Origin: Mycolicibacterium sphagni
GTDB lineage: Bacteria; Actinomycetota; Actinomycetes; Mycobacteriales; Mycobacteriaceae
Assembly (NCBI RefSeq): GCF_002250655.1
Contig: NZ_NOZR01000002.1
Span: 248,001 to 312,000 of the forward strand
DNA length: 64,000 nt
Reading direction: 5' to 3'
Under the pieces are notes generated by a model, which was not told where the DNA came from, did not search any database, and was given only the letters and a program-made list of their open reading frames with translations. The stretch's first letter is position 1. Each line of letters begins with the position of its first letter. A program made the position numbers and the translations under genes. Of the stretch, positions 22,263 to 32,317 are shown piece by piece.

Positions 22263-24899
22263 GTGATGCGGTTCACGATCGTAGGTGGTGGAGCTGCGGG
22301 TGTGCTCGCGGCTATCCATCTGCGTCGTCATGACCCGAACGCGCAGATCACGCTGATCGACGCGTCCGGCCGCCCCGGCACGGGTGCGGCCTACGGTACG
22401 AGCGATCCAGCCCACTTGCTGAACGTTCCGGCGCCGCGCATGTCCGCATGGCCCGACGACCCCGATCACTTCTGCCGATGGTTGAACGAACACGCCGTCT
22501 CGACGTTCGAGGGGTTCGCGCCGCGTCTCGCGTACGGCCGTTACCTGCGAGAACAACTCGCCGCCGCCGAGGTGCGGATGGAGACCGCCGAGGTGGTCGG
22601 ATTGGTGCCGGGCGCGCCGGCGCAGGTGAAGCTGAGCGACGGGCGCTCGGTGTCGACAGACACCGTCGTGCTCGCGTCGGGGCGCCCCGATGGCGGCATG
22701 CCCGATTCACTGGAACGGGCATTCGCGCCGGTGCTGGCCGCCGACACCGACGGCAAGGTGGTGGTGGATCCATGGGCGCCCGGGGCGCTGGCCGCGTTGG
22801 GGGCACGACGCCCGTCCAACGTCTTGGTGATCGGCTCGGGACTCACCGGCATTGACGTCGCTCTGCATCTCATCGCGCGCGGTGCCACGATCACGTTGAT
22901 CTCGCGGCACGGCGCTCTCCCGCACCGGTTCCGCAACATGGGTGCCCCTTGCGAGGTACCGCACCTCGATGCGCTCGGCGCCGACATCTCCCTGGAAAAC
23001 GTGCGCGCCGCACTGGCCGCGGACCTGGCCGATGCACGCGAGGCCGGCCTGAACTGGCGGCAGGTGATCGACGGGATACGGCCGCGGACATCGCGGCTGT
23101 GGCGATCGCTGGGATGGGAAGACCAACGCCGATTCCTACGAGAAGACTTACGGCAGTGGGAAATCCTGCGTCACCGCATGCCGCCGACGGTTGCCGACGC
23201 GATAGACGCCGCCATCGGCGGTGGCCAACTGACCGTCGTGGCCGGCGAGGTCGCCGACGTGTCGCTGCGCGGTGACGGCGTCGACTTGCTGCTCACCACC
23301 ACCGACGAGTCGGTCCGCAAACACGGTGACGCGGTGGTCGTGGCCACGGGCACCGCGTGGGACCGGCGATCGCTGCAGCGCTCCCCACTGTGGGCGAACC
23401 TGTTGGCCTCGGGCGTGGCATCCGTGCACCCGTGCGGCATCGGCGTTCGGCTCGACGCGGACGGACGCCTCATCGACGACACCGGTGCGACGGTCCCGGG
23501 CATCGTCTGCCTCGGTTCGATCCGGCAGGGTGAGGAGTGGGAGACCACCGCGATCCCCGAAATCCGCGCGCAAGCCGCCGCCGTCGCCAAGCTGATCGCT
23601 GACGACACCCACGACCGCCCGGTGCGTGGACCCGGCATCATCAGGGCACCGGCGCCGGTGTTGACCGGTGCGCCTGCGTCCTACGCCGAGGGCGTGCGTC
23701 GCCTGCTCGCCGTCCAGGACGGCGCGTCGATCTCGTTCGCCACCGCCGTCGCCGAGGATCCGCATCACGCGCGTGCGCACGTCGCGCTGGCCATGATCGC
23801 CACCGAGCGGCCGGACCGCGCGGGTGGCCGCGATGCGGTTGCCGGGCATCTGGCGCGGGCGCGGGCCGCACTCGCCCATGGCTCCGCCGAGGACCGCAGC
23901 CACGTCGAGGCGATCGCGACGTGGTGCGAGGAGGGCAATGCCGCGGGCACTGTAGCCCTGATCGAACATCTCGATCGCGTGCCGGATGACGCGGTCGCAT
24001 TGCTCGTGCTGGCCCCGTCGATCGCGTTCGCCGGCGCCGGCGATGCGTTGCCGGACGCGTGGCAGTACGTCGAGCAGTTCACTGGTGTACACGGTGAGGC
24101 GCCGTGGTATCTGGGCTTGCGCGCGTACGGCCGCACCGAACAAGGACTCTGGTATGACGCGGCCGATCTGGCTGACGCCGCACTCGAACTCGATCCGGGC
24201 AATGGCAATGCGGCGCATGCACTTTCACACGTCCACTACGAAACCGACGCGCACGGAGCCGGATTGAAGTGGCTGACGGACTGGATCCCCAGCGACGGCA
24301 GCACGCAGCGCTATCTCCCCCATTTCCAGTGGCATGCGGCGCTGCACGAGCTGGCGATGGGCGACGCCGCCGCGGCCGCGCGTCGGTACGCCACGTTCCT
24401 TGCGCCGCCTCAGTCGCGGGATGTGCGCTGTCTGGTCGACGCCGGTTCGCTGGCTTGGCGGGCGCGCCTGCACCCGGATTGGGTAACCCCACCGGATCCG
24501 ATGCCAGTGCTCGCCGAGGCCGGCTCGCTTGCGTATTCACCTCAAACGCCGTTCATCGCGTTCCACGCACTGCTGGTACTGGCTGCCGCGAATGATCCCG
24601 CGGCTATCCGCGCCATCAAGGTTCCCGGCGCGTCCGAAGAACAGGCCAACACGCTACGTTTCATCGGCGAGGGCCTGATCGCGCTGACCGAAGGCGAACC
24701 GCGTGCCGCGCTCGACTATCTCCTGGAATCGCTTCCCGGACTCCCCTCGATCGGCGGCAGTCGGGTACAGCAGGAAGTGATCCTCGAAACAGCCTTGGCC
24801 GCAATGCTTCAGCTCGGTGCACCGGGTCAAGCAGGTCGCTTGCTGTCGCGGCATCGGGCTACACCCGCGCCCCAAGTCACCCGCGGCGCGGTGAACTGA
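22263..24899 (+). CDS. FAD/NAD(P)-binding oxidoreductase fused to TTC38-like TPR domain
   Basis: An 878-aa two-part protein. Residues 1 to about 460 form a flavin enzyme of the NAD_binding_9 type: FTIVGGGAAGVLAAIHL (FAD motif), GTGAAYGTSDPAHLLNVP, a second Rossmann motif VLVIGSGLTGIDVALHL, and a C-terminal FAD contact GIVCLGSIRQG. Residues from about 475 to the end resemble tetratricopeptide repeat protein 38: ARAHVALAMI, AALAHGSAEDRSHVEAIA, LELDPGNGNAAHALSHVHYE, FQWHAALHELAMGDAAAA. Such flavoproteins often hydroxylate or reduce small metabolites; the repeat half may bind a partner. Substrate unknown. Confidence 0.75.
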   Translation: MMRFTIVGGGAAGVLAAIHLRRHDPNAQITLIDASGRPGTGAAYGTSDPAHLLNVPAPRMSAWPDDPDHFCRWLNEHAVSTFEGFAPRLAYGRYLREQLAAAEVRMETAEVVGLVPGAPAQVKLSDGRSVSTDTVVLASGRPDGGMPDSLERAFAPVLAADTDGKVVVDPWAPGALAALGARRPSNVLVIGSGLTGIDVALHLIARGATITLISRHGALPHRFRNMGAPCEVPHLDALGADISLENVRAALAADLADAREAGLNWRQVIDGIRPRTSRLWRSLGWEDQRRFLREDLRQWEILRHRMPPTVADAIDAAIGGGQLTVVAGEVADVSLRGDGVDLLLTTTDESVRKHGDAVVVATGTAWDRRSLQRSPLWANLLASGVASVHPCGIGVRLDADGRLIDDTGATVPGIVCLGSIRQGEEWETTAIPEIRAQAAAVAKLIADDTHDRPVRGPGIIRAPAPVLTGAPASYAEGVRRLLAVQDGASISFATAVAEDPHHARAHVALAMIATERPDRAGGRDAVAGHLARARAALAHGSAEDRSHVEAIATWCEEGNAAGTVALIEHLDRVPDDAVALLVLAPSIAFAGAGDALPDAWQYVEQFTGVHGEAPWYLGLRAYGRTEQGLWYDAADLADAALELDPGNGNAAHALSHVHYETDAHGAGLKWLTDWIPSDGSTQRYLPHFQWHAALHELAMGDAAAAARRYATFLAPPQSRDVRCLVDAGSLAWRARLHPDWVTPPDPMPVLAEAGSLAYSPQTPFIAFHALLVLAAANDPAAIRAIKVPGASEEQANTLRFIGEGLIALTEGEPRAALDYLLESLPGLPSIGGSRVQQEVILETALAAMLQLGAPGQAGRLLSRHRATPAPQVTRGAVN

Positions 24900-25170
24900 C
24901 GTCGACGGCCGACAGCCGACTTGCGACTCCAGCCGTCAGGGCAAGACGCATTAATTGACGTATACGCAAACATTGCATTGCAGCCCGCATAACAACCAGC
25001 GCAGAAAGCGTGCCATTCCTGGCAAATCCCTGTGCACCACTTCTTGCTAGGGTTGATATGGAAAAAGTGCAAAGAATCCCACACTTGGCTAATCTTGTGC
25101 TCGACCCGACGACGGCATATGTTCCCCGCGTCGGATCAACAAAGTCTGGCCATAAACAGAGGTCGCGCGC

Positions 25171-26429
<1,259 letters not shown>

Positions 26430-26468
26430 TCACCACGCTGTTTGCCCCGTTTCGGGCTGACCACCAAA

Positions 26469-26516
26469 ACACTACCCCTGGGGTCCGACGACACGCCGCA
26501 ACACAATAAGTTGTGT
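26469..26516 (-). promoter_or_regulatory. Paired NrdR boxes and promoter of nrdF2
   Basis: A strong NrdR box (ACACAATAAGTTGTGT, 26501-26516) matches the consensus acaCwAtATaTwGtgt at 14 of 16 positions by my count. A degenerate second box (ACACTACCCCTGGGGT, 26469-26484) starts exactly 32 bp away, the three-turn spacing typical of NrdR pairs. Read towards nrdF2, the proximal box ends in TAGTGT, a TANNNT -10, so NrdR binding would cover the promoter. Transcription would start about 45 nt before the GTG. Confidence 0.75.
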
Positions 26517-26580
26517 TTCTCCGACCCCGAACACACAGGTCCAACGCACGGGGAAATTCACCCCGGCGTGTCGGGCGAAC

Positions 26581-28092
26581 TCAGCCGGAGAACCGGTACT
26601 CCGTGCGCTTCAGGGATCGCGTCGCCAGCCAGTACTGCCACGTCATCCCGCTCCACAAGGTGCGGTTCTTGCCGTGCTCGTCGAGATACCAGCTGCTGCA
26701 GCCGCCGGTGCTCCAGACCGCGCCGCCGAGCCGCTGCTGCAACTCGGCATTGAACGTATCCTGCGCCCACCGACTGGGTGCCAATGCCTGCGCCCCGGCT
26801 TTCTCGACGGCATCGATCGCCTGGCCGACGTAGCGGATCTGCGACTCGATCATGAACACCACCGAGTTGTGGCCAAGTCCGGTGTTGGGCCCGAGCAGGA
26901 AGAACAGATTCGGCATGTCCGCGACAGCGATCCCGCGGTGGGCCTGCACACCTTCCCGGTTCCAGCGGTCCACCAGATCCTCGCCGCCGGGGCCCTTGAT
27001 GCCGACGTAGGTGTAGGAGTCGGTGACGTGGAATCCCGTCGCGAACACGATGACGTCGGTCTGTCTTTTGGTCTCACGACCGTGCTCGTCGGCGGTGACG
27101 ATGCCGTGCGGGGTGATCCGGGCGATCGAATCGGTGACCAGCTCGGAATGCGGCTTGTCGATGGCACGAAAGTATCTGTCGGAGAACAGGACTCGCTTGC
27201 AACCCAGCCGATATTTCGGGGTCAGCCGGCGCCGCAGCTCACGGTCGCGAACCTGATGGCGAATGTTCCACTTGCCAGCCTTCTCCCCCAGCGTGAGCAG
27301 CTCGGGCCGCTGCGTCATCGCGAAGCCGAGGGCTTCCTGGAACCAGTAGATGCCGGTGCGCAGCAACGCCCGGGTGCCGGGTACCGACCCGAACGCGTCG
27401 CGCATCCAGGCCGGGATGGGGTTGTTGGTTCGCGGGAGCACCCAGGCCGGGGTGCGTTGATAGAGCTGGAGTTGGCCGACCTGGTCGACGATCTCCGGTA
27501 CCAGTTGGATGGCGCTGGCACCGGTGCCGATGACCGCGACGCGCTTGCCGGTGAGGTCGACGCCGTGGTCCCACTGCGCGGAGTGGAACGCGGCGCCGCC
27601 AAAGTCGGCCAGCCCCTCGATGTCGGGCACCGCCGGGATGTGCAGCGCGCCGGCGCCGGAGATCAGGAATTGGGCGATGTACTCCCGGCCCTCTCTGGTG
27701 AAGACATGCCAGCGATATTCGGCGTCGTCCCAGTGGGCTCGGTCGACATGGGCGCCGAAGCGGATGTAGCGGCGCAGGCCGTACTTGTCGGCCACCCCTT
27801 TGAGGTAGTCGAAGATCTCCGGTTGCAGGGACCACATATAGGTCCAGTCGGCTTTGGGCTCGAACGAGAACGAGTAGAGGTGCGCCGGGATGTCGCAGGC
27901 GCAACCCGGGTAGCTGTTGTCGCGCCAGGTTCCGCCGACGTCGTCGGCCTTTTCCAGGATCAGGAAGTCGACGCCCCGCCGCTGCAGCTCGATCCCCATG
28001 CCCAGCCCGGAGAATCCGGTGCCGATGACCAGGGCCCGGGTATGGACGGGTTCGGTGGTGGTGTTGGCGACGGTCGGTTCGGCAACGGTCAT
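26581..28092 (-). CDS. Flavin monooxygenase, Baeyer-Villiger type (Rv3049c-like)
   Basis: A 503-aa class B flavoprotein. FAD motif GTGFSGLGMG; the Baeyer-Villiger/FMO fingerprint FxGxxxHxxxW appears as FGGAAFHSAQW; NADPH motif AVIGTGASAIQ; and FATGFHVTDS near the C-terminal half. It would oxygenate ketones or heteroatoms with NADPH and O2; the related mycobacterial enzymes include EthA-type proteins. ATG 28092 is supported by TACTTT 6 nt upstream (leaderless). Confidence 0.9.
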   Translation of the reverse strand: MTVAEPTVANTTTEPVHTRALVIGTGFSGLGMGIELQRRGVDFLILEKADDVGGTWRDNSYPGCACDIPAHLYSFSFEPKADWTYMWSLQPEIFDYLKGVADKYGLRRYIRFGAHVDRAHWDDAEYRWHVFTREGREYIAQFLISGAGALHIPAVPDIEGLADFGGAAFHSAQWDHGVDLTGKRVAVIGTGASAIQLVPEIVDQVGQLQLYQRTPAWVLPRTNNPIPAWMRDAFGSVPGTRALLRTGIYWFQEALGFAMTQRPELLTLGEKAGKWNIRHQVRDRELRRRLTPKYRLGCKRVLFSDRYFRAIDKPHSELVTDSIARITPHGIVTADEHGRETKRQTDVIVFATGFHVTDSYTYVGIKGPGGEDLVDRWNREGVQAHRGIAVADMPNLFFLLGPNTGLGHNSVVFMIESQIRYVGQAIDAVEKAGAQALAPSRWAQDTFNAELQQRLGGAVWSTGGCSSWYLDEHGKNRTLWSGMTWQYWLATRSLKRTEYRFSG

Positions 28093-28098
28093 GCCACC

Positions 28099-28121
28099 AA
28101 AGTACCCAATACCGGCGGTAT
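28099..28121 (-). promoter_or_regulatory. Leaderless promoter and adjacent palindrome of the monooxygenase gene
   Basis: TACTTT on the minus strand (28104-28099) lies 6 nt before the ATG. Immediately upstream is ATACCG-G-CGGTAT (28109-28121), a perfect 6-bp-arm palindrome between the -10 and where a -35 would lie. It is a natural operator, possibly for the neighbouring TetR protein, which is encoded 48 bp away. Confidence 0.4.
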
Positions 28122-28140
28122 CGCCTAAGGGTTCGCGAGC

Positions 28141-28878
28141 TCAGCCGGCGGCGGCGCGCCGCTGCATGGCGTTGTGGATGGGACGGTCGGGATCGAGGTT
28201 CACGCCCAGCACGTCGGCGGTGCCGTTGACCGTGCCCAACATGATCGTGGTCAGGTGGTTGATGAACTCATCGGTCGGCATCCGGCGCGGGCTGTCGGGG
28301 TCCGGACCCAGCCACCAGTCGGTCGCCGCCGAGGCCGCCCCGAAGGCGGCCGACGCTGCCAGTTGCAGCGCCGCGGGGTCGAGCTGCATCTCGCGCAGCT
28401 CGTTGTTGAACGTCTCGGCCATCGCCATGGTGATCTCGCGGCCTTCGTTGAGCGCGCGCTGGGTGGATTCCGATTGTTCGGGGAACCGGCCCTGCAGCAT
28501 GAAGCGCAACACGTTGGGGTGCTGTTCGACCAGGTTCACGTACTCGGCCACACCTCGGCGAACGACCTCGCGGGTGGGGTCAGTGGCGGCGTCGATGTTG
28601 GAGAAGATGGCCGCCCACAGCATGTCGCGAAGCCGCTTACCGATGGCCTGGAACAGGTCGGACTTATCGGTGAAGTGACGGTAGATCTTCGGCTTGGCGG
28701 TGCCGGCCTCTTCGGCGATCTCACGCAGGCTGACGTCGGGTCCGTGCTTGTCGATGGACCGGAACGCGGCGTCGACGATCTCGGCGCGGACCTTCTTGCG
28801 GTGCTCCCGCCAGCGCTCGCTGCGCGCGTCGACCTTGCCCGGCTCGGTGCCGGATCGCGATCTCGAGACTCTGCGCAC
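28141..28878 (-). CDS. TetR-family regulator (Rv3050c-like)
   Basis: A 245-aa TetR protein. The N-terminal helix-turn-helix is VSLREIAEEAGTAKPKIYRHFTDKSDLFQA; the C-terminal ligand domain has DWWLGPDPDSPRRMPTDEFI. GTG 28878 is chosen because TACAGT lies 7 nt before it (leaderless); the frame extends to 28983 without conserved features, and GTG 28887 is the alternative. Its neighbours are the flavin monooxygenase downstream and a divergent geranylgeranyl reductase-like gene, either of which it may control. Confidence 0.88.
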   Translation of the reverse strand: MRRVSRSRSGTEPGKVDARSERWREHRKKVRAEIVDAAFRSIDKHGPDVSLREIAEEAGTAKPKIYRHFTDKSDLFQAIGKRLRDMLWAAIFSNIDAATDPTREVVRRGVAEYVNLVEQHPNVLRFMLQGRFPEQSESTQRALNEGREITMAMAETFNNELREMQLDPAALQLAASAAFGAASAATDWWLGPDPDSPRRMPTDEFINHLTTIMLGTVNGTADVLGVNLDPDRPIHNAMQRRAAAG

Positions 28879-28885
28879 GTCAAGC

Positions 28886-28983
28886 ACTGTACTCGCAGCA
28901 GGGGTTGACCAGGGCCGACCTTGCGCGACGACGATCACACCGGCGTCCGTCGAGCGGAGCGATGCGGCGTTCTCAGATAGCAT
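28886..28983. promoter_or_regulatory. Divergent promoters, TetR gene and reductase gene
   Basis: Minus strand TACAGT (28891-28886) serves the TetR gene as a leaderless -10. Plus strand TAGCAT (28978-28983) is a candidate -10 for the reductase gene, with transcription starting about 28990. No clear palindrome was found between them. Confidence 0.35.
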
Positions 28984-28997
28984 CGAGGGACTCCGAT

Positions 28998-30197
28998 ATG
29001 CGAAGCGAGACGAGGCTAGTGACCGAGCGATTCGACCTGGTGATAGCAGGCGGCGGACCGTCGGGATCCGCGGCGGCGTGGCAGGCCGCGCAAACCGGCG
29101 CCAAAGTGGTGGTCCTCGACAAAGCCGAGTTTCCGCGGGACAAACCCTGCGGCGACGGCCTCACCGCGCGGGCCGTCAGCTATCTGCAGAAGATGGGCCT
29201 GGCTAAAGAGGTCTCCGAGTTCCACAAGGTGAGCGGCGTGACCGTCTACAGCCCGTCGCAGTGGGAACTGTCTTTCCCGAAGCGGCCTGGGATGCCTGAT
29301 TACGGCCGTACCGCCAGCCGCACCGAACTCGACACGATGCTGCTCAAGCATGCTGAGTCGGCCGGCGCGGTGGTGCGTCAGGGCGCCGAGGTCGCCGGCC
29401 CCGAGCTCGACGAGCGCGGCCGGGTGGTCGGCGTCGTGCTCAAGAGCGGTGAGAAGGTGTGGGGCGACGCGGTCATCGCCGCCGACGGCGCCTACTCCCC
29501 GCTCAAACGCGGGCTCAAGATCGACTCGGACTACAACGGTTACTCGGCCATCGCGATCCGCTCGGAGATGCACGCCAACCGGCCGGACTCCGACCGCTTC
29601 GAGATCTACCTCAAGCTGCTGTTCCAGGGCGATCAGCTGCCGGGCTACGGCTGGATCTTCCCGATGGGGGGCGGCCGGTTCAACATCGGCCTGGGCTACG
29701 TCAACAGCTACAAAAACTGGCAGGCCATCAACGCCACCCACTTCTTCGGCGACTTCCTGCACACCCTGCCTGCCGAGTGGGAGCTGCCGTCGGTCGAGGA
29801 ACTGAAGAAGAACAAGACGGTTCGCGCCTGGCGCCTGCCGATGGGATTCACGGCGTGGCCGCCCTGGCGTCCCGGCGTGCTGTTCGCGGGCGACTCGCTG
29901 GGTGCGGGCAAGCCGGTCTCGGGTGCGGGCATCTCCAAGGCGCTGGAATCGGGCTTGGCTGCGGGCGAATGCGCGATCGCGGCGCTGGAAAACGGTGGCC
30001 CGGACGACTTCACCAATTACCAGCAGCGCATGGAGGCGGCCTGGGGACGTGAGTACCGGCGCGGACGCTTCTTCAACAAGCTCGCCGGCTACCCGAAGGT
30101 CTCCGAGACCGGGCTCAAGTTGCTCGACAACCACACGTTCCGCGACTTCCTGCTGAAGTCGTTGTACAAGAAGCAGCAGAGCCCTTCCCACACCTAG
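28998..30197 (+). CDS. Geranylgeranyl reductase-family FAD oxidoreductase
   Basis: A 399-aa p-hydroxybenzoate hydroxylase-fold flavoprotein. FAD motif LVIAGGGPSGSAAAWQA; the family-specific FPRDKPCGDGLTARAV; GYGWIFPMGGGRFNIGLGY; and the third FAD contact FAGDSLGAGKPVSGAGISKALESG. Related enzymes saturate prenyl chains, for example MenJ (Rv0561c) on menaquinone. The third motif reads GKPVSGAGI rather than the usual NPxxGEGI, so the substrate may differ. ATG 28998 has GAGGGA 7 nt upstream; GTG 29019 is an alternative given the short predicted leader. Confidence 0.85.
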   Translation: MRSETRLVTERFDLVIAGGGPSGSAAAWQAAQTGAKVVVLDKAEFPRDKPCGDGLTARAVSYLQKMGLAKEVSEFHKVSGVTVYSPSQWELSFPKRPGMPDYGRTASRTELDTMLLKHAESAGAVVRQGAEVAGPELDERGRVVGVVLKSGEKVWGDAVIAADGAYSPLKRGLKIDSDYNGYSAIAIRSEMHANRPDSDRFEIYLKLLFQGDQLPGYGWIFPMGGGRFNIGLGYVNSYKNWQAINATHFFGDFLHTLPAEWELPSVEELKKNKTVRAWRLPMGFTAWPPWRPGVLFAGDSLGAGKPVSGAGISKALESGLAAGECAIAALENGGPDDFTNYQQRMEAAWGREYRRGRFFNKLAGYPKVSETGLKLLDNHTFRDFLLKSLYKKQQSPSHT

Positions 30198-30200
30198 TCT
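30195..30200 (+). promoter_or_regulatory. -10 element overlapping the upstream stop codon
   Basis: TAGTCT, whose TAG is the stop codon of the reductase gene, ends 6 nt before ATG 30207. This suggests an independent leaderless transcript for the small downstream gene. Confidence 0.4.
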
Positions 30201-30206
30201 GCTCGC

Positions 30207-30728
30207 ATGCCACACGACGGCGCGGTGACGATGACGCCCGGCCTCGCCGAGGATGAGCTGGCAGCTATCGAGGCCGAGTTCGGTTTCGAGTTCGCCGACG
30301 ACCATCGAGCGTTTCTGTCCGCGGGGCTGCCTGTGGGGGAATCGTGGCCCGACTGGCGGGATGCACCGCGCCGCAGCCTGCAACAACGGCTACAGCTCCC
30401 CGCCGAGGGAATCCTGTTCGCCGTCGAGTGGCGACAATTCTGGGGCGCCGAGTGGGGTGTGCGCCCGGCCCGAATGAAGGACGCTCTGCGCAGCGCGAAC
30501 TACCATCTGGCGCGGGTGCCGCAGTTGGTGCCGGTGCATGCGAACCACTACCTGCCCGCCGGCCGCGGCAGCTTCGGCCACCCCGTGCTGTCGGTGTATC
30601 AGACTGACGTAACCTGCTGCAGCACTGGGATTTTCGCCTACGTCGACCGCGAGCTCGGGGATGCCGATCCCGACGTTTGGCAGGCGCCGACGCCGACGGT
30701 GCGGTTCTGGTCCGACTTGATCGGCTAA
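30207..30728 (+). CDS. SMI1/KNR4 (SUKH)-like protein
   Basis: A 173-aa soluble protein. The N-terminus shows the SUKH pattern (AEDELAAIEAEFGFEFADDH, RAFLSAGLPVG) with a Trp-rich middle (FAVEWRQFWGAEWG) and VLSVYQTDV. SUKH proteins serve as immunity proteins against contact toxins or as general binding modules; no toxin gene is nearby, so immunity is not supported here. The stop overlaps the convergent dioxygenase stop. Function unassigned. Confidence 0.65.
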   Translation: MPHDGAVTMTPGLAEDELAAIEAEFGFEFADDHRAFLSAGLPVGESWPDWRDAPRRSLQQRLQLPAEGILFAVEWRQFWGAEWGVRPARMKDALRSANYHLARVPQLVPVHANHYLPAGRGSFGHPVLSVYQTDVTCCSTGIFAYVDRELGDADPDVWQAPTPTVRFWSDLIG

Positions 30729-31582
30729 ATGTTGGTCTCGTCGGCGGGAACGCCGCTGGCGAGTGCGGCTGAGCCACGGCCCTCGCTCGGCTGTGGCATC
30801 GGGTCCAACCCGACGGTGTAGGACGTCATCGACAGTGACCCGTAGGCGCAGCCGTCGGCGAGCACCTCGACGCCGTGGCCATTTTCGGCCGCTAATCCGG
30901 CGAAATACAGCATCGGCAGAAAGTGATCCGGGGTGGGCACCGCCGCGGCGTAGTCATGGTGTTCGCGAAGACGAACGGCACCGGCCGGGTCGGTGAGCAG
31001 TTGCGTGCGGGCCTGGTCGTCGAAGCGCTGCGCCCAGTCGAATGCCTTGTCCCCCAACACCGGGTTCATGGCGGCCAGGTTGTGGACGATGTTGCCGCTG
31101 CCCAGGATCAGCACGCCGCGCTCCCGCAGGGTGGCCAGCTTGGCACCCAGCTCCAAGTGGTACTCCAGCGGCTTGTCGGCGTTGATGGCCAGCTGCACCA
31201 CCGGCACCGTCGCGTCAGGGAACGCGTGCACCAGCACCGACCAGGTGCCGTGGTCGATGCCCCAGCTGTCGATATCGGCGCCCACCCAGGTCGGCTCGAC
31301 CACGTCGGCGATCTCGTCGGCGAGCTCGGGCAGTCCCGGTGCGGGATATTGCATGTCGAAGAGCTCGGCGGGAAAACCGTAGAAGTCGTGGATGGTTCGC
31401 GGCACCGCCATCGCGGTGACCGCGGTGGCATTGATGTACCAGTGCGCGCTGACGACGAGGATTGCGCGGGGACGCGGGACCGACTGGCCGAACGCACGCC
31501 ACGCCGCGGTGTAGCGGTTGTGCTCAAGTGCGTTCATCGGGCTTCCGTGCCCGATGAACGCCGCCGGCATGAGTACGGTCAT
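30725..31582 (-). CDS. Class III extradiol dioxygenase, DODA/YgiD type
   Basis: A 285-aa LigB-superfamily protein. Metal/active-site regions: AAFIGHGSPMNALEHN, VSAHWYIN, LGSGNIVHNLAAM and SWGIDHGTWSVL, with His residues in the positions expected for the Zn or Fe site. YgiD/DODA enzymes open the ring of DOPA-like catechols. ATG 31582 shares bases with the TGA of the upstream LysR-like gene (ATGA), so the two are translationally coupled. Confidence 0.88.
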   Translation of the reverse strand: MTVLMPAAFIGHGSPMNALEHNRYTAAWRAFGQSVPRPRAILVVSAHWYINATAVTAMAVPRTIHDFYGFPAELFDMQYPAPGLPELADEIADVVEPTWVGADIDSWGIDHGTWSVLVHAFPDATVPVVQLAINADKPLEYHLELGAKLATLRERGVLILGSGNIVHNLAAMNPVLGDKAFDWAQRFDDQARTQLLTDPAGAVRLREHHDYAAAVPTPDHFLPMLYFAGLAAENGHGVEVLADGCAYGSLSMTSYTVGLDPMPQPSEGRGSAALASGVPADETNI

Positions 31583-32295
31583 CGTCGTCCGCGCTCGACC
31601 CGACCCGGCTTACTGGCGACCTTTCCTGCGGCGGCGCGGGCGGCCTGCTTGGCCAGGGTCTTCTCCCGCGCGCTGCGCTTCGGTGCCGGCTGGGCCCCCT
31701 GGCCGCGCGACGAACCGGGCTTGCGGCCGCGGACGATCCCGGTGAACTCCTCGACCAGCGTCGACGGCGGACCTTCCGGGAAGGCGAGCGCCACGACGCA
31801 CGTCGGTGCGTCAGCGATCGGGCGATACGTGAGGTCCTTACGGTGGTACAGCCGAGCCAGCGACTGCGGAACGATGAGCGCACCTATGCCTGCGGCGACG
31901 AGTTCTATTGCATCCTGGGTGGTTTCGGGTCGGTGATCAATGGAGGAGCCGGGCGACTCGGGCCAGGCGACGACGTCGTCGAGTGGCAGCAGGACCGGCT
32001 CACCGTCGAGGTCCGCGGCGGTGATCTCGTCGGCGGCGCTGAGGAGGTGGTCGGCAGGCACCACAGCCACCGTCGTCTCCTCGTAGAGCGGGATGACGGC
32101 CAATCCGGAGGTGTCGGTTGGCAGCCGGAGCAAGGCCACATCGACGGTGCCGTCCCGCAGTTCGGCGGCGGCATCAGCGGCGGCGACGGCGCGCAGCGTC
32201 AGCGGAATAGCCGGGTGGCGTTCTGCCCAGGTCCGCGCCCACTTCGCGGGCGTCCCACCGGGGACGTACCCGAGGGTGAGCAAGGACTGGGTCAC
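31579..32295 (-). CDS. LysR substrate-binding domain protein lacking the DNA-binding domain
   Basis: A 238-aa protein that begins directly with the LysR effector-binding fold (LLTLGYVPGGTPAKWARTWAERHP), continues with VDVALLRLPTDTSGLAVIPLY and DAIELVAAGIGALIVPQSLA, and ends in a basic tail (SAREKTLAKQAARAAAGKVA). A normal LysR N-terminal winged helix (~60 residues) is absent, and the upstream promoter leaves no room for one. The basic tail might contact nucleic acid. The gene is divergent from the DUF5997 gene, a pairing I associate with other actinobacteria, and is coupled to the DODA gene downstream. Confidence 0.8.
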   Translation of the reverse strand: MTQSLLTLGYVPGGTPAKWARTWAERHPAIPLTLRAVAAADAAAELRDGTVDVALLRLPTDTSGLAVIPLYEETTVAVVPADHLLSAADEITAADLDGEPVLLPLDDVVAWPESPGSSIDHRPETTQDAIELVAAGIGALIVPQSLARLYHRKDLTYRPIADAPTCVVALAFPEGPPSTLVEEFTGIVRGRKPGSSRGQGAQPAPKRSAREKTLAKQAARAAAGKVASKPGRVERGRR

Positions 32296-32301
32296 GGCAT
32301 C

Positions 32302-32317
32302 AGGCTACCGATAGGCT
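32302..32317. promoter_or_regulatory. Back-to-back leaderless promoters
   Basis: Within a 28-bp intergenic gap, the minus-strand -10 TAGCCT (32307-32302) lies 6 nt before GTG 32295 and the plus-strand -10 TAGGCT (32312-32317) lies 6 nt before ATG 32324. Only 4 bp separate the two hexamers, so one polymerase should exclude the other. Confidence 0.55.

Noticed and set aside
30207..30728. SUKH protein as an immunity gene of a toxin system
   Set aside because: No toxin, WXG100 or polymorphic-toxin gene is adjacent; the family has broader roles.
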